DNA of 7,644 nucleotides from Opitutales bacterium (GCA_021772595.1 JAJFLS010000414.1:1-7644); one strand, 5' to 3'; positions 1 to 7,234 are shown, counted from the stretch's first letter. A program made the numbers and translations. The notes: generated from the letters alone by a model not told the origin.

Positions 1-46
1 CGGATTCTTGGGTTGCGGGTCTCTGCTGGGGGATTGGTTTTTAGGG

Positions 47-1201
47 TTACTTTTTTTTGCGAAAGACCGTTTCGAGTTTGGCGACGAGCTGCTCTCCGCG
101 GAGATTGCGGGCGATGATCCGGCCGTTCCGGTCGAGGAGAAAACTCATGGGCAACGCGGAGACGTTGTAGGCGGCGGCCAGCGGCGAGTCCCAGCCGAGG
201 GAGTCGGATATCTGGGGCCAGGTGACGCGATCCCGTCTCGATGCGGTTTTCCAGATCGAGTAGCTATCGTCGAGGTTGACGGCGAAGACTTCGAATCCGC
301 GAGACGAATACGTATCGAGAAGATCTCGATAGTGGCGGTTCTCCACGCGGCAAGGAACGCACCAGGACGCCCAGAAATCGACAAGCACGATTTTCCCTCG
401 GTAGTCCCGCAGTGAAAGCGTTTCGCCATCGAGCGAAGGGCCGACGAGCGGGGCTCCTTGCGCGCCAATGGCGATTAGTTCAAAAAGCCTCAGGCGCTCT
501 TGCATGCTTCGAGTGATGTCCAGCTTCGGATGAAGCGCGGCGATTGCGTCGACGCGTTGCTTGAGCTCGTTTCGGCGATAGTCGCCGTCCCAGCGAAGCG
601 ATGTAGCGTAAAGAGCGACGGAGGTCCCGGCTTGATCGATGGTGAAATCGTTCAGCTCGCGGCGATGAGCGGCGTAGCCGTCCACTTCGGCCTGGGCGAG
701 CGAGGCGAGCTGATTGGCGGGGATTCCCGCGGCGGTCGCTTGGTTGAGTTTTGCCCGGGGCGGGTAGACGAGGCGCTCCAGGGATTCTTTTCGAACGGTT
801 TCGTAGGCGAGGAGCATCTCGGTGTCGCTCGAACCGCTAACGGCGTATCCGCTGAGGCTGGCGAAGCTGGGTTCGATCGAAACGCGTTGATTCGAGTCGA
901 TTGCCAGGGCGATTTTCCGTGCGTTGGGTAGTACGAGACTGAAAAGGCCGGGATCGCCTTTGAACGTAGCCTTGAAAGAGTGATTGGGCTGGATAACGGC
1001 TTTTCCTTCAAGGGATTGCGATCGCGCGTCGAGGTCTTCGCGAAAGAGCTGAATGGAGCTTCCCGGCTCGAGATCGGGGAGATTTCCAGAGATCGAGAAT
1101 TCGGCCCGCGCAGCTCCAGACAGGAACGAGGCGAGGATCGCCGCTAGAGCCATGGAGGGCATTCCAAGGCGGGCGGTTTGTCTCTGTTTCGTGTTTCGCA
1201 T
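47..1201 (-). CDS. Exported TlpA/ResA-type thiol-disulfide oxidoreductase
   Basis: This 384-residue protein is a periplasmic or membrane-facing thioredoxin-fold reductase. It starts with a basic n-region (K5, R7, R11), a hydrophobic stretch and an Ala-Arg-Ala cleavage site near residue 33, giving a Sec signal peptide without a lipobox. Residues ~35-125 are a beta-rich domain resembling the DUF4369 domain found before thioredoxin domains in Bacteroidota-type TlpA proteins; ~126-240 are mainly helical. The thioredoxin domain fills ~248-384, with the redox motif WCVPC (C281, C284) after the VDFWAS strand and a cis-proline candidate at P351 (SALPMSF). The family reduces disulfides in exported proteins or cytochrome c precursors; the target here is unknown. 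The start at 1201 is preferred over Met14 because only the longer form has the basic n-region. The gene is divergent from the thiol operon and may have no regulatory link with it. An A8 run lies in the last codons (FRKKK). Confidence 0.9.
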   Translation of the reverse strand: MRNTKQRQTARLGMPSMALAAILASFLSGAARAEFSISGNLPDLEPGSSIQLFREDLDARSQSLEGKAVIQPNHSFKATFKGDPGLFSLVLPNARKIALAIDSNQRVSIEPSFASLSGYAVSGSSDTEMLLAYETVRKESLERLVYPPRAKLNQATAAGIPANQLASLAQAEVDGYAAHRRELNDFTIDQAGTSVALYATSLRWDGDYRRNELKQRVDAIAALHPKLDITRSMQERLRLFELIAIGAQGAPLVGPSLDGETLSLRDYRGKIVLVDFWASWCVPCRVENRHYRDLLDTYSSRGFEVFAVNLDDSYSIWKTASRRDRVTWPQISDSLGWDSPLAAAYNVSALPMSFLLDRNGRIIARNLRGEQLVAKLETVFRKKK

Positions 1202-1391
1202 TGTTTGAACTTCTATCTTAGAACGGGTCAGAGGAAAGCTTGATTTCTTGAGTGGACGGGATGGGCACTGTCTGATTGCGCGTAACGGATTGCGAACGCG
1301 CGAAAAACTGGCAGTAATTCGATATCTTAGCTCGTAGAGAACACTTTAAAGACAAAGACTGTCTTTCCTAATCAAACCGGGAAAATCCCTT
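1202..1391. promoter_or_regulatory. Divergent intergenic promoter region
   Basis: These 190 bases separate two divergently transcribed genes, so they should hold both promoters. No strong sigma-70 pair is visible. On plus, TTGCGA (1290-1295), a 17-base spacer and AGTAAT (1313-1318) is a weak candidate for the operon. On minus, TAAGAT (complement of 1215-1220) is a weak -10 candidate without a clear -35 box. A perfect inverted repeat lies at 1348-1366. The assignment as a promoter region rests mainly on gene orientation; the individual boxes are guesses. Confidence 0.45.
1348..1366 (+). promoter_or_regulatory. Inverted repeat in 5' leader (operator or hairpin)
   Basis: AAAGACA (1348-1354) pairs perfectly with TGTCTTT (1360-1366) across a 5-base loop (AAGAC). 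The left arm and loop together also form a tandem AAAGAC AAAGAC. The repeat ends 25 bases before the deacetylase start codon. It could be a repressor operator or a leader-RNA hairpin. No U-tract follows, so it is not a standard terminator. A 7-bp AT-rich stem can occur by chance. Confidence 0.35.
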
Positions 1392-3908
1392 ATGCTCATT
1401 CCTCGAACGGTATTTCTTCTCGCTCCTCTGCTGATTTCGCCCGTGATGTTGGGTCAATCAATGACTTCCTCAGAGCTGCTCCACGAAATTCACAAGCTCA
1501 AGACCGTCGGTTCGGTTCTGTTCGTCGCGGCCCATCCGGACGACGAGAATACGGCTCTGCTGACCTACCTTGCTCAAGAGGAAAAACTGGACACGGCCTA
1601 TCTGGCGCTCACGCGAGGCGGCGGTGGTCAGAATCTTATTGGGTCGGAGCTGAAAGAGGAGCTGGGCCTTATCCGGGCGAACGAGCTCCTCCAGGCCCGA
1701 ACGGTCGATGGAGCCAGGCAAATGTTTACCCGGGCCCGCGATTTCGGCTACTCCAAAAGCCCCGAAGACACGCTGGAGAATTGGCAAGAGGAGACCGTCT
1801 TGGGGGATGTGGTTTACGCGGTTCGCCATTTCAAGCCCGACGTAATCATCACTCGTTTCAATCCAGCGTCTGGACCGACTCATGGGCACCACACGGTTTC
1901 GGCCCAGTTGGCTCTGAAAGCCTTCACGCTCGCTGCGGATCCGGATCAATTTCCCGAGCAACTGGCCCATGTGGATACGCACCAGGTCAAGCGGATCTTC
2001 TGGAACGGCTACGGGCGCCGGGGCAGAGGAAATCTTGCCGACGAGCGCCGCGAAATCGTCGAATTGGAAATCGGCCGTTTCAATCCGTTTCTGGGAACTT
2101 CCTATACAGAGATCGCGGCCCGCAGCAGAAGCATGCACAAGAGCCAAGGGTTCGGCCAAGCGGGACGTCGCGGAGAACAAACGGAGCGGCTCGTGCTGCT
2201 TGCGGGAGAGCCTACCGAGGGGGATTTTTTGAACGGCGTGGATACTACTTGGGCCCGCTTCTCTGGCGGAGCGAAGGTGGACGCTCTGCTGTCGAAGGCT
2301 ATTGAGAGCTTTGACTATGCCGCCCCGTGGAAAGTGGTCTCGGCACTGGTCGAGGCAGACACGGCGCTGGATTCGCTGCCCGAAACAAGACAAACGCTTT
2401 CGAAACGGGAAACGCTTCACCGCCTGATCGCGGCTGCCATGGGGCTGCATTTCGAGGCACGAGCGACCACTTCGTATTTGACGCCTGGAGACGAGACGAG
2501 TCTCCAGGTTGAGCTGACAAATCGGTCGCCGATCTCCTCTCGCGTGAGCTCGTTGGAAGCAGGGCTTTTCGAAAGCGACAATTGGCCGACGGATATCGAG
2601 TTGGCCCGTATTGAAAATCTGGATGGACAACTCAAAGCGAACCAATCCAAAACCGTGAACCTCGCATTCAAGCTCCCCGACGACGCTCCATTGACGCAGC
2701 CTTATTGGCTGAAGTCGCCGCCAAGCAGCGCTCTGTATCGTTTCGAGAATACGCGTTTATTGGAATTGGAAACGGTTCCGCCTCCGATCGCGGTGACCGC
2801 GAATATCGAAGTGGGCGGACGAACGATCCGCTTGTCGACGCCGGTGATCGAGAGTGTGAGCGATCCGATCAAAGGGGAAGTGCATCGGTTTGTGGCGATT
2901 CGACCGGAAGTGGTTGTCGAAGCGCGTGCTTCTGTATTATTGTTCGAGGATGCGCGTTCGAAGGAGATTGAAGTGTCGGTGACGAGTCAATCGGGTGATA
3001 TTCGCGGCAATCTCGTAGCGGAAGCGCCTGCGGGTTGGAAAGTCGAAATCGGAGACTCCGAATTCGCCTTGTCCGAAAAAAGCCAGGATGCGGTGATTCG
3101 CGTGAGCATGACGCCGCCTAAGCAGGCTTCCGAGGGGAGTGTTGGTTTCAAGGCCGTCGATTCGAGGGGCAAGTCCTATGGCGTGGGCTCGAAGCTCATC
3201 GAATACGAGCACATCGGGCGTCAGCCGATTCTGGCGAAGGCTCAGACGAAACTGGTCCGGCTTGAGCTGGCTCGGGCGGGAAATCGCATCGCTTGCATCG
3301 AGGGAGTGGGGGATACGGTTCCGGAGACGCTGGACCGGATCGGCTACGAAGTGGATCGAATCGCGGTTGAAGAAATCGATCGGGAACGTCTCTCGAACTA
3401 CGATACCGTGATTCTCGGGCCGCGCGTGTTCGACGCCTTCGCGGGGCTGGATAAACGCTTCGACGAGCTGCTCGCTTACGTCAAAGCGGGTGGAACGCTG
3501 ATCTCGCAATACAACACGACGAGTTTTCGAACCAAGTCCCAATTCACCTCACCTTTCCCTATTAGATTGTCCAGAGATCGAGTATCGGAGGAAAAAGTAG
3601 AGATGCGTATTCTCCAACCTGAGCACGCCGTGTTTAACACACCGAACAAAATTACTCCGAGAGACTTTGATAATTGGATACAGGAACGTGGATTGTACTA
3701 TGCGACTTCTTGGGACGAAAAATACGCAGCGCTGTTATCGGCCAACGACCGAGGCGAGCCTCCAAGAGACGGAGGGTTGCTCGTCGCTCAGTACGGTAAG
3801 GGCTGGTACGCTTACACGGGCTTGTCGTTTTTTCGGCAGCTGCCCGAAGGAAATGCGGGGGCGATTCGGCTCTTTGTGAATCTTATATCTTTAGGTCATG
3901 GAAACTGA
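1392..3908 (+). CDS. Exported PIG-L/LmbE-family deacetylase, multidomain
   Basis: This 838-residue protein belongs to the zinc-dependent PIG-L/LmbE superfamily, which hydrolyses N-acetyl or related amide bonds on sugars (MshB, Mca, BshB). Residues 1-22 form a signal peptide (hydrophobic, R5) with no lipobox cysteine. The catalytic domain spans ~40-230, with AHPDDE at 47-52 and HGHH at 164-167; H48, D51 and H167 are the expected zinc ligands and D50 the general base. Residues ~354-600 look like one or two beta-sandwich (NEW3/Ig-like) domains. Residues ~615-838 resemble a ThuA/class-I glutamine-amidotransferase-like fold (YVKAGGTLI at 696-704), without an obvious nucleophile, so probably binding rather than catalysis. 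It heads the operon and is a fold paralogue of the cytoplasmic BshB-type enzyme downstream, but about 3.5 times as long and exported. Substrate unknown; possibilities are thiol S-conjugates, GlcNAc-containing glycans or another amidated sugar. Confidence 0.88.
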   Translation: MLIPRTVFLLAPLLISPVMLGQSMTSSELLHEIHKLKTVGSVLFVAAHPDDENTALLTYLAQEEKLDTAYLALTRGGGGQNLIGSELKEELGLIRANELLQARTVDGARQMFTRARDFGYSKSPEDTLENWQEETVLGDVVYAVRHFKPDVIITRFNPASGPTHGHHTVSAQLALKAFTLAADPDQFPEQLAHVDTHQVKRIFWNGYGRRGRGNLADERREIVELEIGRFNPFLGTSYTEIAARSRSMHKSQGFGQAGRRGEQTERLVLLAGEPTEGDFLNGVDTTWARFSGGAKVDALLSKAIESFDYAAPWKVVSALVEADTALDSLPETRQTLSKRETLHRLIAAAMGLHFEARATTSYLTPGDETSLQVELTNRSPISSRVSSLEAGLFESDNWPTDIELARIENLDGQLKANQSKTVNLAFKLPDDAPLTQPYWLKSPPSSALYRFENTRLLELETVPPPIAVTANIEVGGRTIRLSTPVIESVSDPIKGEVHRFVAIRPEVVVEARASVLLFEDARSKEIEVSVTSQSGDIRGNLVAEAPAGWKVEIGDSEFALSEKSQDAVIRVSMTPPKQASEGSVGFKAVDSRGKSYGVGSKLIEYEHIGRQPILAKAQTKLVRLELARAGNRIACIEGVGDTVPETLDRIGYEVDRIAVEEIDRERLSNYDTVILGPRVFDAFAGLDKRFDELLAYVKAGGTLISQYNTTSFRTKSQFTSPFPIRLSRDRVSEEKVEMRILQPEHAVFNTPNKITPRDFDNWIQERGLYYATSWDEKYAALLSANDRGEPPRDGGLLVAQYGKGWYAYTGLSFFRQLPEGNAGAIRLFVNLISLGHGN

Positions 3909-4041
3909 TTCGGACAATGAAGTAATGTCGTCTGTCAAAGACGAAAGTACGAAAGGGTGGACAAGACTGTACCTGATCGTTGTGGGCGCGTTAGCGGTTC
4001 AGATCGCGTTTTTCGCGTGGCTGACCAAGGCGTTCGAATAA
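3898..4041 (+). CDS. Small single-pass membrane protein, candidate symporter subunit
   Basis: This 47-residue open frame starts inside the end of the deacetylase gene (11-base overlap) and stops 16 bases before the symporter. The N-terminal ~20 residues are polar and acidic (METDSDNE start). Residues ~23-43 form one clear membrane helix (LYLIVVGALAVQIAFFAWL), and the protein ends KAFE. K14, K19 and R23 before the helix favour an N-in orientation. The upstream AGG (3893-3895) is only two bases from the ATG, so translation probably depends on coupling to the previous gene; Met10 (3925) is an alternative start. Several sodium:solute symporters are encoded with a small membrane partner (PanF with YhdT, for example), which suggests a subunit or stability factor for the downstream transporter. 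I do not recognise a named family. A real gene is supported by the fit between two genes and the clean helix. Confidence 0.72.
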   Translation: METDSDNEVMSSVKDESTKGWTRLYLIVVGALAVQIAFFAWLTKAFE

Positions 4042-4057
4042 TTGCGTCGACTCGGAT

Positions 4058-5752
4058 ATGAGCTCTTTCGATATTGCTATTCTTAGCGCGACCTTGATCG
4101 CCATCGTATTCTTCGGCGTTTGGAAGACGCGGAACGACAGGAAACTAGACGAGTTTCTGAAAGGCAGCTCAAATCATTGGGGCACGATCGGCCTGTCGGT
4201 GATGGCGACGCAGGCGAGCGCGATCACCTTCCTGTCGACGCCGGGATTGGCCTACGACAGTGGTATGGTTTTCGTGCAGAACTACTTTGGCATGCCGCTA
4301 GCGCTGATCCTCATCGCGGTAGTGTTCGTGCCGATGTACTACAAGCTGGAGCTCTGTTCCGTCTACGAGTTTCTGGAGCATCGTTTCGATTCGAAGACGC
4401 GAACCTTAGGCAGCGTGATTTTCTTGATACAACGCGGCTTTTCCGCGGGGATAACGATCTACGCGCCTTCGATTATTCTGACAAGCGTCCTGGGATGGGA
4501 CATGAATCTCACGGTTGTCGGTGTCGGTCTCGCGGTGATTCTCTATACGGTGACGGGCGGATCGCACGCGGTCAGCTTGACGCACAAGTATCAGATGACG
4601 GTGATTATGTCTGGCATGGCGGTCGCGTTTGGAGTCGTGGTGTATAAGATTTCCGGGCACGCGAGTTTTACTGAGAATCTGAGCGTGGCAGGCGCGCTGG
4701 GACGTCTCAATGTGGTCGATCTCTCGTTCGATATCGACAAGCGCTATACCTTGTGGTCCGGGCTTCTGGGAGGTTTTTTCCTTCAGTTGTCCTATTTTGG
4801 TACGGATCAGTCGCAGGCTCAGCGCTATATGTCGGGACAGTCCGTTCGAGACAGTCGATTGGGGTTGATGTTCAACGCAATGCTGAAAGTGCCGATGCAG
4901 TTCATGATTCTGATGCTCGGGGTGTTGGTTTTCGTCTTCTATCAATGGGAGAAACCGCCAGCCACTTTCTTGCCGGACTCGATGATTCAAGAAAGCGCGG
5001 AGATGGATCTGGAGACGTACCGAGATTTTGAAGACGCGTTTGAGGCAAGTTTCGAGACTCAGCAATTGGCCTTGGACGATTATGTAGAAGCGATGCGGTC
5101 CGGGGATGCGATTCGCGAGGAGAAGTCGAAGGCGGAAGTCCGGGCTGCCAGTCAGGGTATTCGCGATTCTCGAAGGGACCTGAAGGAGCACATCGCTACG
5201 GTGTCCGGAGAAAAAGGCATGAAGGACTCGGATTACGTGTTCATCCACTTCGTATTGAATGAACTACCCATTGGTCTGATTGGATTGCTCGTGGCTGTGA
5301 TTTTGAGCGCCGCGATGTCTTCGACTGCTTCCGAGCTGAGCGCATTGGCGACGATTTCAACGGTAGATTTTTATCAACGTTATATTAATAAGCGATCGGA
5401 TGATACTCATACGAAATTGATTTCGCGAATCTTTACCGCGATTTGGGGTGGGTTGGCTATTCTCTTCGCGCTTTTCGCGAGTATGGTCGAAAGTTTGATT
5501 GAAGCGGTGAATATTGTGGGCTCCCTTTTCTACGGAACGGTTCTGGGTTTGTTTCTAGCGGCGTTCTTTATAAGTCGTATTGGAGCGCATGCCGCGTTTA
5601 TTGCGGCTTTGATCGCGCAGGTTTCTGTATTGCTTCTGTATTTCACGAACATCATTGAGATCGGTTATCTGTGGTACAATTTGATCGCTTGTTTTCTCGT
5701 GATTGTGTTGAGCCTTTTGCTGCAGTTGGTGATGGGAAGGAAAGAGGCTTAA
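4058..5752 (+). CDS. Sodium:solute symporter (SSS family) with periplasmic insertion
   Basis: This 564-residue inner-membrane protein is a Na+-coupled importer of the SSS family (LeuT fold, about 13 helices). Visible hallmarks are the first core helix (QASAITFLSTPG, 52-63), the loop signature GTDQSQAQRYMSG (248-260) and the sodium-site helix SAAMSSTASELSAL (417-430), where A418, S421 and S422 match the A-x-x-S-S pattern of the Na2 site in vSGLT. Between the helix ending near 296 and the one beginning near 396 lies a ~95-residue charged, probably helical insertion. By the LeuT-fold topology this loop faces outside. Its first-helix and signature sequences resemble, from memory, a Bacteroidota symporter clade carrying a similar insertion. 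The substrate cannot be deduced. It lies between the exported deacetylase plus small membrane protein and the thiol synthesis genes, so a sugar-, amino-acid- or malate-containing substrate is plausible. There is only a weak Shine-Dalgarno before the ATG. Confidence 0.9.
   Translation: MSSFDIAILSATLIAIVFFGVWKTRNDRKLDEFLKGSSNHWGTIGLSVMATQASAITFLSTPGLAYDSGMVFVQNYFGMPLALILIAVVFVPMYYKLELCSVYEFLEHRFDSKTRTLGSVIFLIQRGFSAGITIYAPSIILTSVLGWDMNLTVVGVGLAVILYTVTGGSHAVSLTHKYQMTVIMSGMAVAFGVVVYKISGHASFTENLSVAGALGRLNVVDLSFDIDKRYTLWSGLLGGFFLQLSYFGTDQSQAQRYMSGQSVRDSRLGLMFNAMLKVPMQFMILMLGVLVFVFYQWEKPPATFLPDSMIQESAEMDLETYRDFEDAFEASFETQQLALDDYVEAMRSGDAIREEKSKAEVRAASQGIRDSRRDLKEHIATVSGEKGMKDSDYVFIHFVLNELPIGLIGLLVAVILSAAMSSTASELSALATISTVDFYQRYINKRSDDTHTKLISRIFTAIWGGLAILFALFASMVESLIEAVNIVGSLFYGTVLGLFLAAFFISRIGAHAAFIAALIAQVSVLLLYFTNIIEIGYLWYNLIACFLVIVLSLLLQLVMGRKEA
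5737..5747 (+). promoter_or_regulatory. Ribosome binding site setting the mini-BshC start
   Basis: The purine-rich AAGGAAAGAGG lies at the very end of the symporter gene, four bases before the ATG at 5752. That ATG shares its A with the symporter stop (TAATG). This decides for the 259-residue product over an in-frame ATG at 5671, which would add 27 residues read out of frame through symporter codons. Confidence 0.7.
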
Positions 5753-6531
5753 TGTCCGAGCCCGTTATTTGCTTCGGGCAGCAGCCGTGCGGGATTTTTC
5801 CGAATCGTTTCGTTTTTTCTAAGATCAAAACGGCGCGTCGCCTGCAGTCGGAGATCGGGGGAAGAATCGTTTTCTTTCTACACGACAGCGATCACGATCA
5901 CCGGGAGACCTGCTCGGTTTTAACGAATCGACACACGGGGAAAGTCGAGCGTATCAATTTTGAGGTGGCGAACAAAATTCAGAAGCTGTATTCGCCGCTC
6001 TACTGCAAGACGATCAAGCCGGGCTGGCAGGAAAAGGCACGCCGGTGTTTGCCAAATCTGGTCGCACCGGAGTTGGTCGAGATTTTCGAAACGGTAGCTT
6101 CTGAAAACGTTACCGAGTTCTGTCTGGAGATGTATCGGAAGACCGGCTTGCTTGAAGGAATTGAAGTCGCGCGTTCGAGTGACCCTTTGCTGCGGGAACA
6201 GGCGATCGATATCGATGACTATTTTCTGGATACGCCTTATGAAGGCGAGATCGTGCGAGCCCGCTTTCGCGAGGGCGGCTACTATCTCTACAAAGGGGGC
6301 GACCGCTATATAGAGGTGGAGGCGAGCGATGTTCAAAAGCGGCAGATCAGTCCGACGCGCGATACTCGGCTGCGTTGGATGCAATCGGTCGTCCAGTGCA
6401 CCCACTACATCGCGGGCGCGGGCGAGATCCAGTATCTGAACCTGGAAGACGCGCCGGAAATTGAGTTCGTAAAACGCGATTTTATAGATAGATCGGGGGA
6501 GGCTTATGTTGAATACAGGCATGAATGGTAA
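5752..6531 (+). CDS. Compact BshC-like protein (putative cysteine-adding enzyme)
   Basis: This 259-residue cytoplasmic protein shares three ordered motifs with BshC, which joins cysteine to glucosaminyl-malate in the last step of bacillithiol synthesis. VICFGQQPCGIF (5-16) matches the BshC GGQQAGLLTGP segment; FFLHDSDHD (41-49) after a hydrophobic strand matches its VAGEDHD segment; and TRLRWMQSVVQ followed by YIAGAGEIQYL (205-229) matches TRPLMQEFLIP and FIAGPGEINYW. BshC is normally ~540 residues, so the N-terminal ~80, much of the middle and the C-terminal coiled-coil part (dimerisation in Bacillus BshC) are absent. The motifs are all in one intact frame and both ends abut other genes, so this looks like a genuine compact form, not a broken gene. 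It has seven cysteines (7, 13, 54, 85, 99, 124, 216). Position before bshB and bshA supports the role. Homology is likely; catalytic activity is inferred. Confidence 0.75.
   Translation: MSEPVICFGQQPCGIFPNRFVFSKIKTARRLQSEIGGRIVFFLHDSDHDHRETCSVLTNRHTGKVERINFEVANKIQKLYSPLYCKTIKPGWQEKARRCLPNLVAPELVEIFETVASENVTEFCLEMYRKTGLLEGIEVARSSDPLLREQAIDIDDYFLDTPYEGEIVRARFREGGYYLYKGGDRYIEVEASDVQKRQISPTRDTRLRWMQSVVQCTHYIAGAGEIQYLNLEDAPEIEFVKRDFIDRSGEAYVEYRHEW
6495..6502 (+). promoter_or_regulatory. Shine-Dalgarno of the BshB-type gene
   Basis: GGGGGAGG lies three bases before the ATG at 6506. Close spacing makes the GGGGGA part the likelier anchor (five bases). A second in-frame ATG at 6521 is 18 bases away, too far for this site, so 6506 is favoured, with a 26-base overlap of the previous gene. 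Confidence 0.55.
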
Positions 6532-7234
6532 GCGAATTTTAGCGTTTGGGGCGCATCCGGACGATATCGAGTTTGGCTGCGGAGCGCTGCTTTTAGCTTC
6601 GAGCGAGCAAGGGGCTCGATTGGATTTGGTGGTATTGTCGCGAGGCGAAGCCGGGACTCACGGCGATCGGTCGACGCGAGAGGATGAAGCGCGCAAGGCG
6701 GCGGAAATGCTGGGCGCGGAGATTCAGTTTCCGTCAACTACCGGCGACACGCGAATAAGGGCGGATTTGGACGCGACTTTGTTGGCAGCGAAAATGATCA
6801 GGCGCATTCAGCCTGACTTGATCCTGGCTCCTTCCGGTCATCTGAATCAACATCCGGATCACCGCGAGACGAGTAAGATCGCGCGCGACGCGTATCGGCT
6901 TGCCCGCTACGGTAAGACTCCAGGCCTGGAAAACTTGGATCCTCATGCGTCGCAGAATCTCTTGTTCTACGATATTTCGAGCGAGACGTTGGGTTCGGCG
7001 GATCTGAGTCCGATTCTGATCGATATTTCTAGCCAAGTGGAAAAATGGAAGGCTCTGATGGAGTGTCATTCGAGTCAGGTGAAGAACCTGAAATACATCG
7101 ATCTTCAGCTTTCGCGAGCGAGGGCGTTGGGCATACAGATGGGCGTCGAGGCGGCGTTGCGGCTTTATTCCGAGGGACCTGTGCTCGTGGCCACCGCTGC
7201 TGATCTGGCGGCGCTGAAGGGCCAGCGATTCTAA
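6506..7234 (+). CDS. bshB1: BshB-type N-acetylglucosaminyl-malate deacetylase
   Basis: This 242-residue cytoplasmic enzyme is a PIG-L/LmbE zinc hydrolase of the size of BshB1. It removes acetate from GlcNAc-malate to give GlcN-malate, the second step of bacillithiol synthesis. The opening KRILAFGAHPDDIEFGCG (9-26) carries the metal motif with H17 and D20 as ligands and D19 as general base; HPDH (116-119) supplies H119 as third ligand and H116 near the active site. The family tail is present as CHSSQV (187-192) and GVEAALRLYSEGPVLV (213-228), matching the YKSQF and GVEYAEGFF regions of Bacillus BshB1. Assignment to this step rests on the adjoining bshA and the BshC-like gene; by fold alone it could be another sugar deacetylase or a conjugate amidase. 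Met6 (6521) is an alternative start that would leave only an 11-base overlap and removes no conserved residue. Confidence 0.85.
   Translation: MLNTGMNGKRILAFGAHPDDIEFGCGALLLASSEQGARLDLVVLSRGEAGTHGDRSTREDEARKAAEMLGAEIQFPSTTGDTRIRADLDATLLAAKMIRRIQPDLILAPSGHLNQHPDHRETSKIARDAYRLARYGKTPGLENLDPHASQNLLFYDISSETLGSADLSPILIDISSQVEKWKALMECHSSQVKNLKYIDLQLSRARALGIQMGVEAALRLYSEGPVLVATAADLAALKGQRF

Noticed and set aside
1..46. Terminator or small gene after the minus-strand thioredoxin gene
   Set aside because: No inverted repeat or supported frame is visible in these 46 bases.
51..58. T8 run at the left end, as a terminator
   Set aside because: It is inside the last codons of the minus-strand gene (lysine codons), on the wrong strand for a U-tract of that gene, and no GC-rich stem accompanies it.
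1470..2645. 391-codon open frame on the minus strand inside the PIG-L gene
   Set aside because: It lies fully antisense to a strongly recognised gene, and its translation is rich in R, H and P without any recognisable domain. It follows from GC-biased codon use.
4406..5248. 280-codon open frame on the minus strand inside the symporter gene
   Set aside because: Antisense shadow of a clear membrane transporter; the translation is H/R-rich with no membrane segments or motifs.
5671..5751. Upstream in-frame ATG that would extend the BshC-like protein by 27 residues
   Set aside because: The extension overlaps symporter codons, lacks similarity to BshC and is less well placed than the ATG at 5752, which has a purine-rich site four bases upstream and couples to the symporter stop.
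5752..6531. Possibility that the short BshC is a pseudogene remnant
   Set aside because: Motifs from both the start and the later part of the BshC core occur in one uninterrupted frame, and there is no leftover BshC sequence because neighbours overlap both ends.
6504..6737. 77-codon minus-strand frame over the start of the deacetylase gene
   Set aside because: Antisense to the metal-binding motif region of a recognised enzyme, with proline- and arginine-rich translation typical of a shadow frame.
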